A stretch of DNA of 64,000 bases, taken from Methylocystis sp. MJC1 (lineage in GTDB: Bacteria; Pseudomonadota; Alphaproteobacteria; Rhizobiales; Beijerinckiaceae). The notes below the pieces were generated by a model that worked only from the letters and a program-made list of their open reading frames with translations, did not search any database and was not told the origin of the DNA. Both the position numbers and the translations under genes were made by a program. The first letter of the stretch is position 1. Each line of letters opens with the position of its first letter. The DNA lies in NCBI RefSeq assembly GCF_026427715.1, contig NZ_CP107558.1, positions 186,001 to 250,000 of the forward strand. The letters are read 5' to 3'. Shown piece by piece: positions 42,086 through 51,436 of the stretch.

Positions 42086-43297
42086 TTGAATCAATCTGAG
42101 CAGGCGCAAGGCGCTGACGGCGCGCCGCCGGTCTTGTCCCCTTGCGCAAATGGGGCGAACGGCAAGCCGCATGGCAAAAGCGTCGTTTTCCCTCTGGATC
42201 AGTCGCTCGTCACCGACGGCGGCCGCAACATTGCGCCGCTCGCCATCGGCTACGAGACCTTTGGCGAATTGAACGCCGACCGCAGCAACGCCATCCTGCT
42301 CTGCCATGCGCTCACCGGCGACCAATATGCGGCGGACGTTCATCCCGTAACAGGCAAGCCCGGCTGGTGGGACGCCTTGGTCGGCCCTGGCAAGCCCTTC
42401 GACACCGAGCGATATTTCATCATCTGCTCCAATGTGGTCGGCGGCTGCATGGGCACGACGGGGCCTTCCTCGACCAACCCGTCGACCGGCAAGCCCTATG
42501 GCCTCGATTTTCCCGTCGTCACCATCCGCGACATGGTCCGCGCCCAGGCGATGCTCGTCGATCATCTCGGCATCGATACGCTGTTCTGCGTGGCGGGCGG
42601 CTCGATGGGCGGCATGCAGGTGCTGCAATGGGCGGCGAGCTATCCTGAGCGCGTCTTTTCCGCAATGCCGATCGCGACCGCGGCAAAACATTCCGCGCAA
42701 AACATCGGCTTCAACGAGGTCGGCCGCCAGGCCGTGATGGCCGACCCCGATTGGCGCGCCGGCCGTTATCTCGAGCAGGGCGTGCGCCCCGAAAAGGGTC
42801 TCGCCGTGGCGCGCATGTCGGCGCATATCACTTATCTTTCGGAAACCGCGTTGCAGCGCAAATTCGGCCGCAAGCTGCAGGACCGCTCGGCGCCGACTTT
42901 CTCTTTCGACGCCGATTTCCAGGTCGAAAGCTATCTGCGCTACCAGGGCGTCGCCTTCGTCGAGCGCTTCGACGCCAATTCCTATCTTTTCGTGACGCGC
43001 GCCTGCGATTATTTCGATCTCGCGGCCGACTATGGCGGCTCACTGGCAAAAGCCTTCAAAGACACCAGGACGCGTTTCTGCGTCGTCTCTTTCACCTCCG
43101 ACTGGCTTTATCCGACCTCGGACTCGCGCGCGATCGTTCATGCGCTGAACGCGGGCGGCGCTTCGGTTTCCTTCGTCGAGATCGAATCGGACAAAGGCCA
43201 TGACGCCTTTTTGCTGCACGAGCCGATGTTCATCGCGACGACGCGCGGCTTCCTCGAATCGGCCGCCGTTGCGCGCGGGCTGAAGGCGCGGCCATGA
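42086..43297 (+). CDS. metX: Homoserine O-acetyltransferase
   Basis: MetX acetylates homoserine for methionine synthesis. The 403-residue alpha/beta hydrolase-fold protein shows [12 protein letters not shown], the nucleophile motif [24 protein letters not shown], and DWLYPTSDS with [10 protein letters not shown], giving the Ser-Asp-His triad. TTG 42086 follows GAGGA at 42075-42079 and gives a normal N-terminus; an ATG at 42041 has no ribosome site. A few homologues use succinyl-CoA instead of acetyl-CoA and this cannot be separated here. metW overlaps the stop by four bases (ATGA). No SAM riboswitch is recognisable upstream. Confidence 0.94.
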   Translation: MNQSEQAQGADGAPPVLSPCANGANGKPHGKSVVFPLDQSLVTDGGRNIAPLAIGYETFGELNADRSNAILLCHALTGDQYAADVHPVTGKPGWWDALVGPGKPFDTERYFIICSNVVGGCMGTTGPSSTNPSTGKPYGLDFPVVTIRDMVRAQAMLVDHLGIDTLFCVAGGSMGGMQVLQWAASYPERVFSAMPIATAAKHSAQNIGFNEVGRQAVMADPDWRAGRYLEQGVRPEKGLAVARMSAHITYLSETALQRKFGRKLQDRSAPTFSFDADFQVESYLRYQGVAFVERFDANSYLFVTRACDYFDLAADYGGSLAKAFKDTRTRFCVVSFTSDWLYPTSDSRAIVHALNAGGASVSFVEIESDKGHDAFLLHEPMFIATTRGFLESAAVARGLKARP

Positions 43298-43923
43298 CCC
43301 TCGCTCAACATCCTCGCCTCGATCATCTGCTGATCGCTGACATGGTCGAACCGGGCGCCCGCGTGCTCGACGTCGGCTGCGGCGACGGCGCGCTTTTGCA
43401 GCTTCTCGCGCGGACGAGGAATATCGACGGGCGCGGCGTCGAACTCTCGCAACGCGGCGTGAACGAATGCGTCGCCAAGGGATTGTCCGTCATTCAGGGC
43501 GACGCGGATACGGATCTCGCGGATTACCCCGACGACGGATTCGACTATGTGATTCTGTCGCAGACATTGCAGGCGACGCGCCATCCGCGCGAAGCGCTTC
43601 GCAATATGCTGCGCATCGGTCGCCGCGCGATCGTCTCTTTCCCGAACTTCGGCTATTGGCGTGTGCGCGCCCAGCTCGTCCTTCGCGGCCGCATGCCGGT
43701 GACCGGCAATTTATCCTATAGCTGGCACGACACGCCAAATATTCATTTGTGTACAATCCGCGACTTCGTGGAGCTTGTTGACAATCTCGGCGCCCATATC
43801 GAACGCGGTTTTGCGCTCGATCACGCAGGCGCGCCCATTCGCGTCAATGCGCCGTGGTGGGTTTGGAATCTATTGGGCGAACAAGCGATTTTCCTTTTGG
43901 AGCGTGACGCTCCTTTTAAGTAA
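43294..43923 (+). CDS. metW: Methionine biosynthesis protein MetW
   Basis: MetW is a methyltransferase-fold protein that partners MetX in many Proteobacteria and stimulates homoserine acetylation. The 209-residue protein has [15 protein letters not shown] (motif I, residues ~24-38), [30 protein letters not shown] and [15 protein letters not shown], all typical of MetW. Its start overlaps the metX stop (ATGA at 43294), showing translational coupling. No terminator is evident after it. Confidence 0.95.
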   Translation: MTLAQHPRLDHLLIADMVEPGARVLDVGCGDGALLQLLARTRNIDGRGVELSQRGVNECVAKGLSVIQGDADTDLADYPDDGFDYVILSQTLQATRHPREALRNMLRIGRRAIVSFPNFGYWRVRAQLVLRGRMPVTGNLSYSWHDTPNIHLCTIRDFVELVDNLGAHIERGFALDHAGAPIRVNAPWWVWNLLGEQAIFLLERDAPFK

Positions 43924-44093
43924 TGCTGCGGTGCAATTCGTTTTTTCACAGTTGTGCGACGGTTTGTCCCGTGCGCTCGGCTCCAAATAGCGTTAGCCTG
44001 CCTTTGTCTGATTGGCCCCATTGCATTTGAGCTGGCGGCTCCGGAACAATCTTTGACAAACCGCCGGGACTGATTTTCGCGACGAGGGGAGAC

Positions 44094-44849
44094 GTGGACG
44101 TGACAATACACACAGGAGATATTGCACTTGAATTCGCTGAATCCCGCAAGGCTCGCGTGAATCGACGGAATTCACGAGCGACTCTCGCCGAGCCGCCGGC
44201 GCTTCGGGATTTGCCGCTCTTTGCTTCCGTCGACAGCGAAACCCTCGCGCGTCTAGCGCTCGAGGCCAAGGTTGAGACCTTCGACGAAGGGGCCGCCATC
44301 TTCCGCCAAGGCGATCTCGTGAATGCGGTCGTCATCGTTCTGCACGGTTATGTCAAAGTATTGCGCATTGCTTCTTCCGGCGACGAGACGCTTGTCGGAA
44401 TCTGCTCGGATGGCGAGACTGTGGGCGAACCGCCTTCGGGCGCGAATGAAACTTACCGCGTCTCGGCGGAAGCCATTGGTCCGACCTCGGTCCTCAAATT
44501 TCCTGCAGCGCGTTTCTCACGGCTGATGAAAGAATCGCCGTCTCTTTGCGCGGCTGTCGTGCAGGACGCCAAGGACAAGATCGTGGCGCTTGTCACGGAG
44601 ATCGAAGCGCTCAAGGCTCAGAACGCCGATCAGCGGCTTGCAAGCTTCATCCTTTCACTCTGTCCGCCGGGCGAGGAACAGTGCCGCTTCCGCTTGCCCT
44701 ATGACAAAAGGCTCATCGCTGCGCGGTTGGGCGTGAAGCAGGAAACGCTTTCGCGCGCCTTCGCCAAATTGCGCGAACATGGCGTGCGCACGGAGACGCG
44801 CGACGTGCTGGTCGAAAGCGTCTCGCGCCTTGCCGAGCAATGCGACTAG
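44094..44849 (+). CDS. Crp/Fnr family transcriptional regulator
   Basis: The 251-residue protein has a cyclic-nucleotide-binding-like domain (about 40-150, FRQGDLVNAVVIVLHGYVKVLRIASSGDETLVGI) and a C-terminal winged helix (about 170-250, LPYDKRLIAARLGVKQETLSRAFAKLREHGV). It lacks the N-terminal cysteine cluster of FNR, so it is not an oxygen-sensing FNR type, and the Arg/Ser pair for cAMP is not evident; a haem or NO sensor (DNR-like) or ligand-free type is possible. GAGGGGA at 44083-44089 supports GTG 44094; a GTG at 44100 is close. It precedes the DUF1636 gene by 117 bp. Confidence 0.9.
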   Translation: MDVTIHTGDIALEFAESRKARVNRRNSRATLAEPPALRDLPLFASVDSETLARLALEAKVETFDEGAAIFRQGDLVNAVVIVLHGYVKVLRIASSGDETLVGICSDGETVGEPPSGANETYRVSAEAIGPTSVLKFPAARFSRLMKESPSLCAAVVQDAKDKIVALVTEIEALKAQNADQRLASFILSLCPPGEEQCRFRLPYDKRLIAARLGVKQETLSRAFAKLREHGVRTETRDVLVESVSRLAEQCD

Positions 44850-44966
44850 CTGGTCTTTCTGTCGCAGCTTCTTTCTGAGCGAGGCGAGCGCGTCTTATGG
44901 CGCTTGTCCTTGACCTTTGCGGAGTTCGCTACGAATACTTCTTCCGCCGAGACTGGGAGAAGCAGC

Positions 44967-45338
44967 GTGCCGATCAATGATGTAACAATTTTCGTCTGCG
45001 CGTCTTGCCGCGATAGCAACGATCCCGAGCGACGTCCCGGCGCGGCTTTCATCGACGCCTTGCGGTCCCGGCTGGCTGAGCGCGCGCTCCATTTCCGCGT
45101 GGAGCCGGTCGAATGTCTCGCGGTCTGCAAGCGGCCGGCGACAATCGCTCTGGCCAGCGCAAACAAGTGGACCTATGTGATTGGCGACCTCGATGCTGCG
45201 AGCAGCATCGACGAGGCTATCGACTCCGCGGCGCGTTTCGCCGAAAGCGAGAATGGCATCGTCGCCTGGAAGGACCGGCCCGCCTGCTTCAAGAAGGGCG
45301 TCATCTCGCGCACGCCGCCGCTTTCCAACGCCGAGTAA
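44967..45338 (+). CDS. DUF1636 protein, thioredoxin-like [2Fe-2S] candidate
   Basis: The 123-residue protein starts MPINDVTIFVCASCRDSNDPERRPG and has a second Cys pair in VEPVECLAVCKRPATIAL. The C-x2-C plus C-x3-C layout and size match DUF1636, related to small thioredoxin-fold ferredoxins that bind a metal or [2Fe-2S]. The GTG at 44967 follows GGGAGA at 44954-44959; the frame is open from 44904 without a ribosome site. Members often occur near cobalamin or metal-homeostasis genes; here its neighbour is the Crp/Fnr-type regulator. The function is unknown. Confidence 0.82.
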   Translation: MPINDVTIFVCASCRDSNDPERRPGAAFIDALRSRLAERALHFRVEPVECLAVCKRPATIALASANKWTYVIGDLDAASSIDEAIDSAARFAESENGIVAWKDRPACFKKGVISRTPPLSNAE

Positions 45339-45401
45339 TGCTTCGAAGAAGCTGCGCTGAGCGCTGAGGAGGCCGTGAGGCGATCGGTAAAATCGCCGCC
45401 C

Positions 45402-45484
45402 CGTCATTGCGAGGAGCGTCAACGACGAAGCAATCCAGAGTCGCGATTGCTGCTCTGGATTGCTTCGCTTCGCTCGCAATGATG
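45402..45484. repeat. Palindromic intergenic repeat, family A copy 3
   Basis: The copy runs from CGTCATTGCGAGGAGCG to CGCAATGATG, with AATCCAGAG pairing with CTCTGGATT. It is the closest match to copy 2 and lies between the converging DUF1636 and pyrophosphatase genes, ending four bases before the ppa stop codon. Confidence 0.9.
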
Positions 45485-45488
45485 CGTA

Positions 45489-46025
45489 TTACTTCTTTTC
45501 CGCCTTCGCGCGCTCGATCCCCGCGCTGATCAGCGCGCGGGCCTCCGCGGCGTCTCCCCAGCCGGCGACCTTGGCCCATTTGCCGGGCTCGAGATCCTTA
45601 TAGTGCACGAAGAAGTGCTCGATGCGCCGCCAGGTCATCTCCTGGAGGTCGGTGTAGTTGTGCACGTCGACGTAACGCTGGGTGAGGCGCGGCGACGGCA
45701 CCGCGACGATCTTCTCGTCGCCGCCGGCTTCGTCGGTCATGCGCAACACGCCGATCGGACGCACGGAAATAACCGCGCCCGGCGCGACGGGACGCGTATT
45801 GGCGACAAGCACATCGCAGGGGTCGCCGTCATCGGAGAGCGTATGGGGGATGAAGCCATAGTTCCCCGGATAGCGCATGGCCGTATAGAGGAAGCGGTCG
45901 ACGAAGAGCGTGCCCGACGCCTTGTCCAGCTCATATTTGATCGGCTCGCCGCCGAGCGGCACTTCGACCACGACATTGACTTCATGCGGGGGGTTCGCGC
46001 CGATCGGAATGGCGTCGAGACGCAT
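45489..46025 (-). CDS. ppa: Inorganic pyrophosphatase (family I)
   Basis: The cytoplasmic enzyme hydrolyses pyrophosphate and pulls biosynthetic reactions forward. The 178-residue protein has the family I signature [10 protein letters not shown] (metal-binding Asp residues), the substrate region [18 protein letters not shown] and [19 protein letters not shown], and [13 protein letters not shown]. The length is normal for the bacterial enzyme. It is followed by a family A repeat. Confidence 0.97.
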   Translation of the reverse strand: MRLDAIPIGANPPHEVNVVVEVPLGGEPIKYELDKASGTLFVDRFLYTAMRYPGNYGFIPHTLSDDGDPCDVLVANTRPVAPGAVISVRPIGVLRMTDEAGGDEKIVAVPSPRLTQRYVDVHNYTDLQEMTWRRIEHFFVHYKDLEPGKWAKVAGWGDAAEARALISAGIERAKAEKK

Positions 46026-46151
46026 ACTTCTAGCTCCGGTTTTAGAGAATTCCGCTTTGCGCGCATATAGGCGCCCGAGCGATCATGGGAGATGAATCGC
46101 GGCTGGACCTAGCATTAATCCGAGGCGGACTCTAGGGCGCCACGCGCCAGG

Positions 46152-47039
46152 CTAGCGCTTTTCGTCCGGCGCGGCGGCGATCGCGGTGGCGGCGCTCTCC
46201 GCGGCGGCCTGCATCTCCTCCTGGGCGAGCGGCCCGACAAGGACGAAGGCGAAGCCCCCGGCGCGCCATTCGATCGCCGTGACCCCCTGCGCCGCGCGTG
46301 GCGCGAGCGGGGCGCCCGCCGCCTCGGCGCGCTCGAAATAGAGCCCGAGGCGGGCGCCGTCGGCGCGCTCATAGATCAGCAGGCCCGCGGGCGCGGCCAC
46401 GCCCGGCGTGACGCGCCCGCCGATGAGGCGCAGGCCGAGCCCGGCGAGATTGGGCGGCCGGGAAAAGCCGACGCGCTCGGCCAGCCAGGCGACAAGCTCG
46501 CCTTTCCGGGAAACCTCGATCTCGACCGGGCGGGCGTCCGAGGCATAGGTCGCGTACGTCAGGCTGGCGCGACCGGCGTAGCTCTGCGTGAGAACAGCCG
46601 AAACCGGCGGACGCGGCGCCTCGTTGCGCCCGGCGAAGACGAGCGCGGCGAGGCCGGCCACCGCGGCGCCGGCGAGCAGGGTCAAAACAGTGGAGAGCGC
46701 CGCCTGCCGTCGGCGGCTGGCGCGGATTTCATCGAGCCGCTGGGAGGGGCGCGAGGCGCCCGGCCGTCCCCAATGGATGGCGCCCGTCTCGATCGGCCCT
46801 TGCTGGGGCGCGTTGGTGCGGGTCGCGGCGTCTTTTAGCGAGAGCGGCAGCATCTCCAGCGCCGCCGGCTCGAAGGCCGCGCGCAGTGCCGCGTTCTGGC
46901 GTCGCCACCCCTCGACAAGGGCGGCGTCCGCGGGATGCGTGAGGAGGTGGTCCTCGACCTTGCGACGGCGCTCGGCGTCGAGCTCGCCGTCGACCAAAGC
47001 GTGGAGGTCAGCCTCGCCAATGATGCTGGAAGCGGGCAA
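46152..47039 (-). CDS. Anti-sigma factor-like membrane protein
   Basis: The 295-residue protein has an N-terminal anti-sigma-type domain (IIGEADLHALVDGELDAERRRKVEDHL, residues ~6-32), one membrane helix (about 112-137, ALSTVLTLLAGAAVAGLAALVF) and a periplasmic part ending in an Ala-rich tail. It resembles the ChrR/RsiW-type anti-sigma family in Rhizobiales but lacks the clear HxxxCxxC zinc motif (there is none in the visible N-terminal part). It is the last gene of a pair with the sigma-like gene, which stops seven bases upstream of this start, so it likely inhibits that protein. Confidence 0.8.
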   Translation of the reverse strand: MPASSIIGEADLHALVDGELDAERRRKVEDHLLTHPADAALVEGWRRQNAALRAAFEPAALEMLPLSLKDAATRTNAPQQGPIETGAIHWGRPGASRPSQRLDEIRASRRRQAALSTVLTLLAGAAVAGLAALVFAGRNEAPRPPVSAVLTQSYAGRASLTYATYASDARPVEIEVSRKGELVAWLAERVGFSRPPNLAGLGLRLIGGRVTPGVAAPAGLLIYERADGARLGLYFERAEAAGAPLAPRAAQGVTAIEWRAGGFAFVLVGPLAQEEMQAAAESAATAIAAAPDEKR

Positions 47040-47046
47040 GAGGCGC

Positions 47047-47580
47047 CTATTTCACGATGCGCAGATGGGAGGCGGCGCGGCGCGCGCCGCTCTCGGCGTC
47101 CGCCGGCGGCAGGCCCACGACGCCGAGCGCCGTCCGGGCGCGCATGAGCCCGGAGAGCAGCGCCGCCCGTTGAATGCCGAGAACGCGCGCGGCGGCCTCG
47201 TAACCCATCCCTTCGAGAGAGACGAGCAGCAGCGCAGCGCGATCGTCGAGGGAAAGCTCTGCGAGCCCGTGGACGATCGGCGGATGGCGCGGGGTCGGAC
47301 GCGACGCCTCGGTCAGACGTTTGGCGGCGGAAGCGGTGAGCGCGGCATAGGCTTCGAGCCGCGCCTCCTGGAGATCGGCGGGGCGCAGTTCCCTGGCGCG
47401 GATGCGCGCGCCGACGTTTTGCAGGGCGCTTTGCACGAGCTCGTCGGAAAGCGTATGGCCGGCGCCGGCGCAAAGCGCCCGCGAATATCGGCGCAGGGCA
47501 GGCGCTATGCCTCCCAGCCTCTCCAGGATCTCGGCTTTCTTCCCCATCCGTGGTCCAGTGTTAGGCTTGACCAGCGCCAT
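47047..47580 (-). CDS. Degenerate ECF-type sigma-70 family protein
   Basis: The 177-residue protein has a weak region 2-like part (about 20-70, LRRYSRALCAG...SDELVQSAL) and a better region 4 (about 108-150, LSLDDRAALLLVSLEGMGYEAAARVLGIQRAALLSGLMRARTAL). The DDLVQ-type region 2.2 motif is weak and the C-terminal part is Ala/Arg-rich. The adjacent anti-sigma-like gene supports the call. It may be a sigma or a sigma-like mimic; the sequence does not settle which. ATG 47580 has AGGAA about nine bases upstream; ATG 47547 is an alternative. It is divergent from fabI. Confidence 0.7.
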   Translation of the reverse strand: MALVKPNTGPRMGKKAEILERLGGIAPALRRYSRALCAGAGHTLSDELVQSALQNVGARIRARELRPADLQEARLEAYAALTASAAKRLTEASRPTPRHPPIVHGLAELSLDDRAALLLVSLEGMGYEAAARVLGIQRAALLSGLMRARTALGVVGLPPADAESGARRAASHLRIVK

Positions 47581-47745
47581 TAGTGGCGTTTCCTATGGGA
47601 TGATAGGTCAACGCGCTACAAATGGCTATGGGCGCATTATAGCATTTTTGCGGACCGAACGGCTGTCGCGCTCAGGGTTTCCTTTGTGGAAAATCCACGC
47701 TAAAGGGCGGCTTCACACTATTTGCACCTGAAATGGACGCCCCCG

Positions 47746-48603
47746 ATGACCGACCAAGCCGCGCCCGCCCCTTTCGCTGGAATTCTCGCCGGAAAGAAAG
47801 GCCTTATCCTGGGCGTCGCCAATAATCGCTCGATCGCCTGGGGCATCGCCAAGGCCTGCGCGCAGGCCGGCGCCGAGCTCGCGCTGACCTTTCAGGTGGA
47901 AGCGTTGGAGAAGCGCGTGCGTCCGCTCGCCGCCGAGCTTGGCGCGCATGTCGTCGGACGCTGCGACGTCTCCGAGCCCGAGACCATCGACGCGATCTTC
48001 GCCGAGGTCGAGAAGCTGTGGGGCAAGATCGATTTCGTCGTCCACTGCCTCGCCTATTCCGACAAGGACCAGCTCGACGGCCGCTATGTCGACACCACGC
48101 TCGACAACTTCCTGATGTCGATGAACATCTCCTGCTACAGCTTCACGGCCATCGCCCAGCGCGCCGAAAAGCTGATGCCGGAAGGCGGCTCGCTGCTCAC
48201 GCTTTCCTATTACGGCGCCGAGAAATGGATGCCGCATTACAATGTGATGGGCGTCGCCAAGGCGGGGCTGGAAGCGTCGGTGCGCTATCTCGCCGCCGAT
48301 CTCGGCGCCAAGAACATCCGCGTCAACGCCATCTCCGCCGGCCCGATCAAGACCATGGCGGCCTCGGGCATCGGCGACTTCCGCTACATTCTGCGCTGGA
48401 ACGAATATAACTCGCCGCTGCGCCGCGTCGTGACGATCGAGGAAGTCGGCGAGAGCGCGGTTTATCTGCTGTCGCCGATGTCGCGTGGCGTCTCCGGTGA
48501 AATCCTGCATGTCGACGCTGGCTATCATGTCGTAGGCATGATGAATCCCGCTGCCGCGCCGAAGATGGCGGATTTGTTGGCGCTGCTGCCGCAGGAGAAA
48601 TGA
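47746..48603 (+). CDS. fabI: Enoyl-[acyl-carrier-protein] reductase (NADH), FabI
   Basis: FabI carries out the last reduction in each round of fatty-acid elongation. The 285-residue short-chain dehydrogenase has GKKGLILGVANNRSIAWGIAKA (NAD binding), VHCLAYSDKDQLDGRYVDTT, and the catalytic pattern Tyr-x6-Lys (YNVMGVAK) with the upstream LTLSYYGAEK. The typical end VVGMMNPAAA is present. ATG 47746 gives the usual N-terminus. It converges on oprB with only 16 bases between stops. Confidence 0.96.
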   Translation: MTDQAAPAPFAGILAGKKGLILGVANNRSIAWGIAKACAQAGAELALTFQVEALEKRVRPLAAELGAHVVGRCDVSEPETIDAIFAEVEKLWGKIDFVVHCLAYSDKDQLDGRYVDTTLDNFLMSMNISCYSFTAIAQRAEKLMPEGGSLLTLSYYGAEKWMPHYNVMGVAKAGLEASVRYLAADLGAKNIRVNAISAGPIKTMAASGIGDFRYILRWNEYNSPLRRVVTIEEVGESAVYLLSPMSRGVSGEILHVDAGYHVVGMMNPAAAPKMADLLALLPQEK

Positions 48604-48619
48604 GGCGGCGCGCCGCCTC

Positions 48620-50068
48620 TCAGAATTTCAGAATGGTGCGCGCGCCCATCACAAGCGCATTATGGATCGGCGTGAGCCCCGTGATGTCGCGCGGATTGGG
48701 CACGTGCCCTCCCGGATTCCAAATATATTGGATGTCCGGCTGTATCGACCATTTCTCCTGCAGCGCCCATTGATAGGTCGCTTCGAGCGTCGCTTCGAAG
48801 CGACGCGTCGGCGCGCGCGTTCCATTGTAGAAGTTTGCATCCCTGTCGTAGGCGATGGCGTTCGGTGAGACGCGGGTGAAGGCGAGCGCCAGGCCGGCGG
48901 TATCCTCTGGACGAGACGCAAAAGCCCCTTTGATCGTTAGACCGCCGTCCAAATAAAGATCGAGCGGATTTCGGTTGCTCGGCGCAAACATGGTGCGCGC
49001 AAATATGTTCAAGCCGCAGTTCTTGCAGGCGGCGAAGCGCCAAAGGCGCTGATCGACGACGGCGTAAACCCCGTAATCGCCATGATGCCGCATCGGCGGC
49101 GCGCCGGAGTAAGCTTGCGGCGCGCCGTTCCAATCGAGTCGTTCGTTGGAAAATGCGCCCGCATGCGCCCAGGCGCCGACCTTGATCCGCCCGGGCAGAG
49201 GTCCCGAACCCGGCTCTGCCCAGACGCGCGCGCCCGTTCCCTCTTGTAACGGCTGTTCTATTTCAGCGCCGTCCTCGCCATGGGCGTATCCAATCTCCGT
49301 CATGAACAGCGGCGGGTCCCGCAGCCGAAACGCGAGACCATGCGGATCGCGATAGACCGGGTTGCCGAGGCCCGGCCCGGCGGGATCGCCGTTGAAGACG
49401 GCGGCGAGCAGGGTGAGCGTTTCAAAAGGCTTGAGGAGCAGACGCGCGCCAGGCGTCGCCTCCGGATAGGAGGGGCCACCGCTGGGAAGATCTTGCGAGA
49501 GCAAAGCGGGCCAGCCGAATGTATTGTTCACGAACAGGCTGGCGTTCTCGCTGACAAGGAATTCCTGGGCGGCCGAAAACTGTCCCACACGCAGATTTGC
49601 GTTCTTGCCGAGCCGTTGCTCGATCCAGAGGTTGAAAAGCCGGAACGACGACGGCGCCTCCATCGCGCTGACCGTCATCAGATTGCCGAGGTTCGTCGCA
49701 CCATATTGGGAGCCGTGAACGGCGTGAATGCTGGCGTGAACAACCGCGCCTTTCAGGCTCAGGAGCTTCTCGAGATCGCCGTCGATGATCGTGCCCTGGC
49801 GCGCGTCATAGCCCGGCCCTTTCCTTATGCCGCCGACAGGGTTCGAAAAACCGTCCCCATAATAGGTGAAGATGAAGGTCAAACCGGCGTCGGCCAGCAT
49901 TTGCCGCAGCGAGACGGGCGTATCTGCGTGCTTATCGACCTTGGCGACAGCAACCGCATGGCGGCGGTCTTTCGGCGACGGCGGCGCGGCGTTGTCGCCC
50001 GCCGTAGCCAGGATCGGGTAAAACAGGAGAGCGGCGAAAGCGATCCAAATCTGCCGGGCGGCGCGCAT
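48620..50068 (-). CDS. OprB-family carbohydrate-selective porin
   Basis: The 482-residue protein has a signal peptide (cut after ATA near 23) and beta-strand-rich sequence ending in ARTILKF with C-terminal Phe, as in outer-membrane barrels. The pattern of FTYYGDGFSNPVGGIRKGPGYDA, LWIEQRLGKNANLRVGQF and IQYIWNPGGHVPNP matches the OprB/porin family (glucose- or sugar-selective). The motif WNPGGH near the C-terminus is a family hallmark. It lies 30 bases after the M16 peptidase gene and may be the end of the lspA-M16 transcript. Confidence 0.9.
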   Translation of the reverse strand: MRAARQIWIAFAALLFYPILATAGDNAAPPSPKDRRHAVAVAKVDKHADTPVSLRQMLADAGLTFIFTYYGDGFSNPVGGIRKGPGYDARQGTIIDGDLEKLLSLKGAVVHASIHAVHGSQYGATNLGNLMTVSAMEAPSSFRLFNLWIEQRLGKNANLRVGQFSAAQEFLVSENASLFVNNTFGWPALLSQDLPSGGPSYPEATPGARLLLKPFETLTLLAAVFNGDPAGPGLGNPVYRDPHGLAFRLRDPPLFMTEIGYAHGEDGAEIEQPLQEGTGARVWAEPGSGPLPGRIKVGAWAHAGAFSNERLDWNGAPQAYSGAPPMRHHGDYGVYAVVDQRLWRFAACKNCGLNIFARTMFAPSNRNPLDLYLDGGLTIKGAFASRPEDTAGLALAFTRVSPNAIAYDRDANFYNGTRAPTRRFEATLEATYQWALQEKWSIQPDIQYIWNPGGHVPNPRDITGLTPIHNALVMGARTILKF

Positions 50069-50098
50069 CTTTCACCCCAACAGCCGGTCGGCCGGGCG

Positions 50099-51382
50099 TT
50101 ATATTCCCTCCGGCCGCCCCACCATCGCCACCAGCAGCCCGCCGTCGCCAAAGAGCTGCTTCGCCGCGCGCTTGCACTCCTCCATCCCTACGGCGGCGAT
50201 CTTGCCATTGCGCTCGTCGAGATAGCTCGGCTCGAAACCGTCCATCTGCAGATGCACGAGCTGGCTTGCGATCTTCGTCGAGGTGTCGAAGCGTAGCGCA
50301 TAGGAGCCGATGAGGTATTTCTTCGCCTTGTCGAGCTCTTCCTCGGTCGGGCCCTCTTCCGCGAAACGGCGCACCTCCTCCTCGATGATCCGCAAAGCTT
50401 CGCCGGCGCGCTCGTTCTTGGTGGCCGCGGCGCCGATCAACATGGGGCAGCGGTCATATTCGTTGAGCTGGGAATAGACGCTATAGGCCATGCCGCGCTT
50501 CTCGCGCACTTCGCGGAAGAGCCGCGCGGTGAACGAGCCGCCGCCGAGGATGTGGTTCGCGACCACCGCAGCGAAATAATCGGGATCGTGCTTCGAGACG
50601 CCCGGCCGGCCGAAGCGGATCGTGGTTTGGGGAATGTCGAGCGTCACGACATGGCGCGCGCCGACGCCGGCGAGCGTGATCGGCGCGACTTCCGAGAGAT
50701 CATTGTCGGTCGCCAGGGCGCCGAAGGTCGCGTCGAGATGCTCCGAGAGCGTCTGGGCGTCGATCGCGCCGACGACCGCGATCTTGAGATCCTTCTTCGC
50801 AAATAGCCTCTGCCGCAAGGCGAGAAGGTCCGGCCGCGACAGTGTTTCGATCGAGGAAAGCTCGCCGCGCGCCGGGCGGCCATAGGGATGCCCAGGAAAG
50901 GCCGCCTCGCGAAAGGCCTTGGCCGCCATAGAGTCCGGCTCATTGGCGTCGCGCTTCAACTCGGCGACAACCTGGCTTCGCACGCGCGCAACGTCGGCGT
51001 CGGCGAGATGCGCGTCGATGAGGGCCAGCTTGAAGAGCGCGAAAGCCTTGTCGGTATTCTTCGCGAGCGTCTGCAGATGGCCCGAGATCGAGTCGCGGTC
51101 AGCGCCGAAGCCCATGTGAATGGCGAGCTCGTCCACGGCGCGGTGGAAGCCGCGCGCGTCATAGGGGCCCGCGCCTTCGTCGAGCAGGCCCGAGAGCAAT
51201 GTCGCGAGACCCGGCTTGTCGGCGGGGTCCTGGGCGGCTCCGCCGCGCAGTGAAAATTCCAAGGCGACGAGCGGAACGGCGTAGCTTTCGACGAGCCAGG
51301 CGGTGACGCCGCCGGGCGTGACGATGCGCTGCACATGCTCGGCGCGCGAGGCCATGGAGACGGCGGGGGCGTGGGCGGTCAT
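50099..51382 (-). CDS. M16 peptidase-like protein without zinc motif
   Basis: The 427-residue protein has the M16 fold of insulinase/processing-peptidase families but lacks the HxxEH zinc motif: the corresponding stretch reads GLATLLSGLLDEGAG. It is therefore the non-catalytic partner of the neighbouring M16 gene, as in YmxG-type pairs or mitochondrial processing peptidases. Gly-rich SFTARLFREVREKRGMAYSVYS is typical. It starts 54 bases after the stop of the catalytic copy, in the same direction. Confidence 0.88.
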   Translation of the reverse strand: MTAHAPAVSMASRAEHVQRIVTPGGVTAWLVESYAVPLVALEFSLRGGAAQDPADKPGLATLLSGLLDEGAGPYDARGFHRAVDELAIHMGFGADRDSISGHLQTLAKNTDKAFALFKLALIDAHLADADVARVRSQVVAELKRDANEPDSMAAKAFREAAFPGHPYGRPARGELSSIETLSRPDLLALRQRLFAKKDLKIAVVGAIDAQTLSEHLDATFGALATDNDLSEVAPITLAGVGARHVVTLDIPQTTIRFGRPGVSKHDPDYFAAVVANHILGGGSFTARLFREVREKRGMAYSVYSQLNEYDRCPMLIGAAATKNERAGEALRIIEEEVRRFAEEGPTEEELDKAKKYLIGSYALRFDTSTKIASQLVHLQMDGFEPSYLDERNGKIAAVGMEECKRAAKQLFGDGGLLVAMVGRPEGI

Positions 51383-51436
51383 GCGGAATCCTAAGATAAA
51401 GAGAACGGCCGGCGCCGGGCGCCGGCCTGAATGGGC

